Below are positions 61,751 to 64,000 of a stretch of 64,000 bases of DNA, piece after piece. Origin of the DNA: Mesorhizobium sp. 131-2-1. GTDB lineage: Bacteria; Pseudomonadota; Alphaproteobacteria; Rhizobiales; Rhizobiaceae. Both the position numbers and the translations under genes were made by a program. Where the stretch lies: NCBI RefSeq assembly GCF_016756535.1, contig NZ_AP023247.1, positions 1,736,501 to 1,800,500 on the forward strand, given 5' to 3'. How positions within the stretch are numbered: position 1 is the first letter of the stretch; each line of letters begins with the position of its first letter. The notes under the pieces were generated by a model. It made no database searches. It worked only from the letters and a program-made list of their open reading frames with translations, and had not been told where the DNA came from.

Positions 61751-63844
61751 TTATGCGAGGCCGAGCGCCGTGATGGCCAAGTCGATCGCCTTGATGCCGA
61801 CGAAGGGGACGATGACGCCGCCAAGGCCATAGACGAGCAGATTGCGGCTGAGCAGCGCGCCGGCGCCGATGGCGCGGTATTTGACGCCTTTCAGCGACAG
61901 CGGGATCAGCGCGATGATGATCAGCGCGTTGAAGATGATGGCCGAGAGGATGGCGCTCTGCGGCGTCGCCAAATGCATGATGTTGAGTGCCTGCAGCGGG
62001 CCGGAGGTCTGGCCCGGCGCGACATAGAAGACGGCGAACATCGCCGGGATGATGGCGAAATACTTGGCGACGTCGTTGGCGATGGAGAACGTCGTCAGCG
62101 AGCCGCGCGTCATCAAGAGCGCCTTGCCGATCTCGACGATTTCGATCAGCTTGGTCGGGTCGCTGTCGAGGTCGACCATGTTGCCGGCCTCGCGCGCGGC
62201 CACAGTGCCGGTGTTCATGGCGACGCCGACATCGGCCTGGGCTAACGCCGGCGCGTCGTTGGTGCCGTCGCCGCACATGGCGACCAGCTTGCCCTTCGAC
62301 TGCTCGTCGCGGATCAGCTTCAGCTTGTCCTCGGGCGTCGCCTGGGCAAGGAAGTCGTCGACGCCGGCTTCCGCCGCGATCGCCGCCGCCGTCATCGGAT
62401 TGTCGCCGGTGATCATCACCGTGCGGATGCCCATCTTGCGCAGCTCGGCGAAACGCTCGCGGATACCGCCCTTGACGATGTCCTTCAGGTGGACGATGCC
62501 GAGCAGGCGCCCGTCGCGCTCGACCGCCAGCGGCGTGCCGCCGGACTTGGCGACCTCGTCGGCGATCGCCTGCAGATCCCGGATCGTTTCGGTGCCGGGG
62601 CGCGTCGCGTGGCTGGCCACGGTCGACTGGTTGACATGGGCGAGCACGGAATCGACGGCGCCCTTGCGCACCGACGAACCGTCTATGTCGACGCCGCTCA
62701 TGCGGGTCTGCGCGGTGAACGGCACGAAGGTGGCATGCAATGTCGCCATATCGCGGGCGCGGATGGCGTATTTCTCCTTGGCGAGCACGACGATCGAGCG
62801 GCCCTCCGGCGTCTCGTCGGCCAGCGAGGCGAGTTGCGCGGCGTCCGCCAGCTCCTGCTCGGTGACGCCCTTGACCGGACGGAACTCCGTCGCCTGGCGG
62901 TTGCCCAGCGTGATGGTGCCGGTCTTGTCGAGCAGCAGCGTGTCGACGTCGCCGGCGGCCTCGACGGCGCGGCCTGACATGGCGAGCACGTTGAAGCGCA
63001 CCAGGCGGTCCATGCCGGCGATGCCGATGGCCGAGAGCAAAGCGCCGATGGTTGTCGGGATCAGCGTCACGAAAAGCGCGACGAGCACCGTCACCGAGAT
63101 GTAGCCGCCCGAATAGGAGGCGAAGCTCGGAATGGTGGCGGTGGCCAGCACGAAGATCAGCGTCATGCCGACGAGAAGGATGTTGAGCGCGATCTCGTTC
63201 GGCGTCTTCTGGCGTTCCGCGCCTTCGACCAGCGAGATCATGCGGTCGAGGAAGGTGTGGCCGGAGGCGGCGGTGATGCGCACGCGGATCCAGTCGGAGA
63301 GCACCTGCGTGCCGCCGGTGACGGCCGAGCGGTCGCCGCCGGATTCGCGGATGACCGGCGCGGATTCGCCCGTGATCGCCGCTTCGTTGACGGAAGCGAC
63401 GCCCTCGATCACCTCGCCGTCGGAGGGGATGGTGTCGCCGGCCTCGACCAGCACGATATCGCCGACCTTCAGGCTGGTGCCGGGCACCAGCTTGAACTTG
63501 GAGCGGTCCTCGCCGGCTAGAAGCTTGGCCTGGGTCTCGGTGCGCGCCTTGCGCAGCGAGTCGGCCTGCGCCTTGCCGCGGCCTTCGGCGACGGCTTCGG
63601 CGAAGTTGGCGAACAGCACGGTGAACCACAGCCAGATGATGATCTGCAGCGTGAAGCCGAAATCGCCGCCGCCGGTGACGAGATCCCTGACGAACAGCAC
63701 GGTGGTGAGCAGCGAGACGACGGCGACGACGAACATCACCGGGTTCTTGACCAGCGTGCGCGGGTTGAGCTTCCTGAAGGCGCCGCCGATGGCGGGCCAC
63801 AGGATGCGGGCATCGATGATACTCGCGGATTTGGACTGGCTCAT
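61751..63844 (-). CDS. kdpB: Potassium-transporting ATPase catalytic subunit KdpB
   Basis: 697 aa P-type ATPase. The phosphorylated Asp306 is in [12 protein letters not shown], the dephosphorylation loop is [10 protein letters not shown] (155-164), and the hinge is [18 protein letters not shown]. It hydrolyses ATP to drive K+ import through KdpA. The start is ATG 63844; in-frame sequence further upstream is not part of it. It overlaps the end of a small upstream frame by 4 nt. kdpA itself is beyond the right edge. Confidence 0.96.
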   Translation of the reverse strand: MSQSKSASIIDARILWPAIGGAFRKLNPRTLVKNPVMFVVAVVSLLTTVLFVRDLVTGGGDFGFTLQIIIWLWFTVLFANFAEAVAEGRGKAQADSLRKARTETQAKLLAGEDRSKFKLVPGTSLKVGDIVLVEAGDTIPSDGEVIEGVASVNEAAITGESAPVIRESGGDRSAVTGGTQVLSDWIRVRITAASGHTFLDRMISLVEGAERQKTPNEIALNILLVGMTLIFVLATATIPSFASYSGGYISVTVLVALFVTLIPTTIGALLSAIGIAGMDRLVRFNVLAMSGRAVEAAGDVDTLLLDKTGTITLGNRQATEFRPVKGVTEQELADAAQLASLADETPEGRSIVVLAKEKYAIRARDMATLHATFVPFTAQTRMSGVDIDGSSVRKGAVDSVLAHVNQSTVASHATRPGTETIRDLQAIADEVAKSGGTPLAVERDGRLLGIVHLKDIVKGGIRERFAELRKMGIRTVMITGDNPMTAAAIAAEAGVDDFLAQATPEDKLKLIRDEQSKGKLVAMCGDGTNDAPALAQADVGVAMNTGTVAAREAGNMVDLDSDPTKLIEIVEIGKALLMTRGSLTTFSIANDVAKYFAIIPAMFAVFYVAPGQTSGPLQALNIMHLATPQSAILSAIIFNALIIIALIPLSLKGVKYRAIGAGALLSRNLLVYGLGGVIVPFVGIKAIDLAITALGLA

Positions 63845-63939
63845 TTGGAGGCTCCAGTATCGATGTTGGACGGCACCGAGCGGTCGGATGCCGAAAATGG
63901 CGGTCCGTAGACCAGCAGCCAGATCACGATCATGACCAC
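63841..63939 (-). CDS. Small single-helix membrane ORF upstream of kdpB (tentative)
   Basis: A short frame encodes a hydrophobic helix ([12 protein letters not shown]) then a polar tail ending NIDTGASK, and its TGA overlaps the kdpB ATG (ATGA). Possible starts are GTG 63939 and ATG 63933; neither has a good ribosome binding site. The hydrophobic frame continues back to about 63963 ([10 protein letters not shown]), but no ATG/GTG/TTG is available there. Size and single helix recall KdpF, but sequence similarity to KdpF is not evident. Confidence 0.3.
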   Translation of the reverse strand: MVMIVIWLLVYGPPFSASDRSVPSNIDTGASK

Positions 63940-64000
63940 TGCCAGGCCGAGGAAGGTGGATATGGTCGGGAAGGGAGGGGGGTTGCCTCGCCCTCATTGT

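Noticed and set aside
58800..61832. A 1010-codon plus-strand frame opposite kdpD and kdpC
   Set aside because: Shadow of kdpD/kdpC codon bias; no domain similarity.
61740..63800. In-frame upstream extension of kdpC across kdpB
   Set aside because: The residues upstream of the kdpC methionine are an out-of-frame reading of kdpB, whose own motifs are intact.
63844..64000. C-terminus of kdpA
   Set aside because: None of the three minus-strand frames in the last 157 bases shows the conserved KdpA ending, so kdpA must end at or beyond the right edge.

Overview
This 64 kb window is a GC-rich chromosomal segment of an alphaproteobacterium of the order Rhizobiales, most probably Mesorhizobium or a close Phyllobacteriaceae relative. 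Evidence for this: the lptC-lptA-lptB-rpoN-hpf-ptsN block, the cysG-DUF2849-cysI-cysH-DUF934 sulfur block, OlsB ornithine-lipid synthesis behind a Pho box, a ROSE-like thermometer in front of hsp20, a DUF1150/Hsp20 pair, and several families of short palindromic intergenic repeats typical of rhizobia. Genus is inferred from protein and repeat style only. No rRNA, tRNA, IS element, phage or CRISPR array was seen.

Layout. 1-6.2 kb: C-terminus of a class A penicillin-binding protein, an SDR oxidoreductase, a quinone-reductase-like gene interrupted by an in-frame TAG and facing an AraC regulator, a KefB/YbaL-type antiporter and a host-attachment-family protein. 6.3-11.5 kb: assimilatory sulfate/sulfite reduction. 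11.5-18.1 kb: GMC oxidoreductase, DJ-1/PfpI protein with a structured leader, fatty acid desaturase, a small NepR-like protein, grpE, a TRIC-type channel bracketed by heptamer repeats, and olsB. 18.2-24.2 kb (minus strand, probably one transcription unit): rRNA methyltransferase, TrmH-type methyltransferase, lspA, AcuI-like reductase, hybrid histidine kinase. 24.4-28.9 kb: the RNA-repair pair rtcB-prfH, then a WYL regulator, VOC protein, EVE protein and an ornithine-cyclodeaminase-like gene.

29-37 kb: LapA-like protein, ihfB and sppA on the minus strand; lptCAB, rpoN, hpf and ptsN on the plus strand; DUF1150 and hsp20 on the minus strand. 37.2-41.8 kb: nucleoside hydrolase, LysE exporter, amidase and ribokinase. 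41.9-43.8 kb: a compact four-gene secreted locus with two spore-coat-U (Csu-pilin-like) proteins, a chaperone-like protein and an unknown protein, with no usher. 44-50 kb: an AraC-MGMT fusion, DUF2244, nth, DUF2214, a GNAT acetyltransferase and a GGDEF/EAL protein. 50.4-56.6 kb: a complete catabolic unit of IclR regulator, TctCBA transporter, class III CoA-transferase and citryl-CoA-lyase-like enzyme. 56.6-64 kb: a NUDIX enzyme, a Gln-rich secreted protein and the kdpBCDE potassium system on the minus strand.

The less ordinary content is regulatory RNA/DNA and two gene sets. The regulatory elements are a ROSE-like hairpin with a bulged G under an RpoH promoter, a second hairpin that captures the Shine-Dalgarno of the DJ-1 gene, two FadR-type palindromes 74 bp apart, a Pho box, and a palindrome between iclR and tctC. 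The gene sets are the ribosome-repair module RtcB-PrfH and the usher-less SCPU locus.
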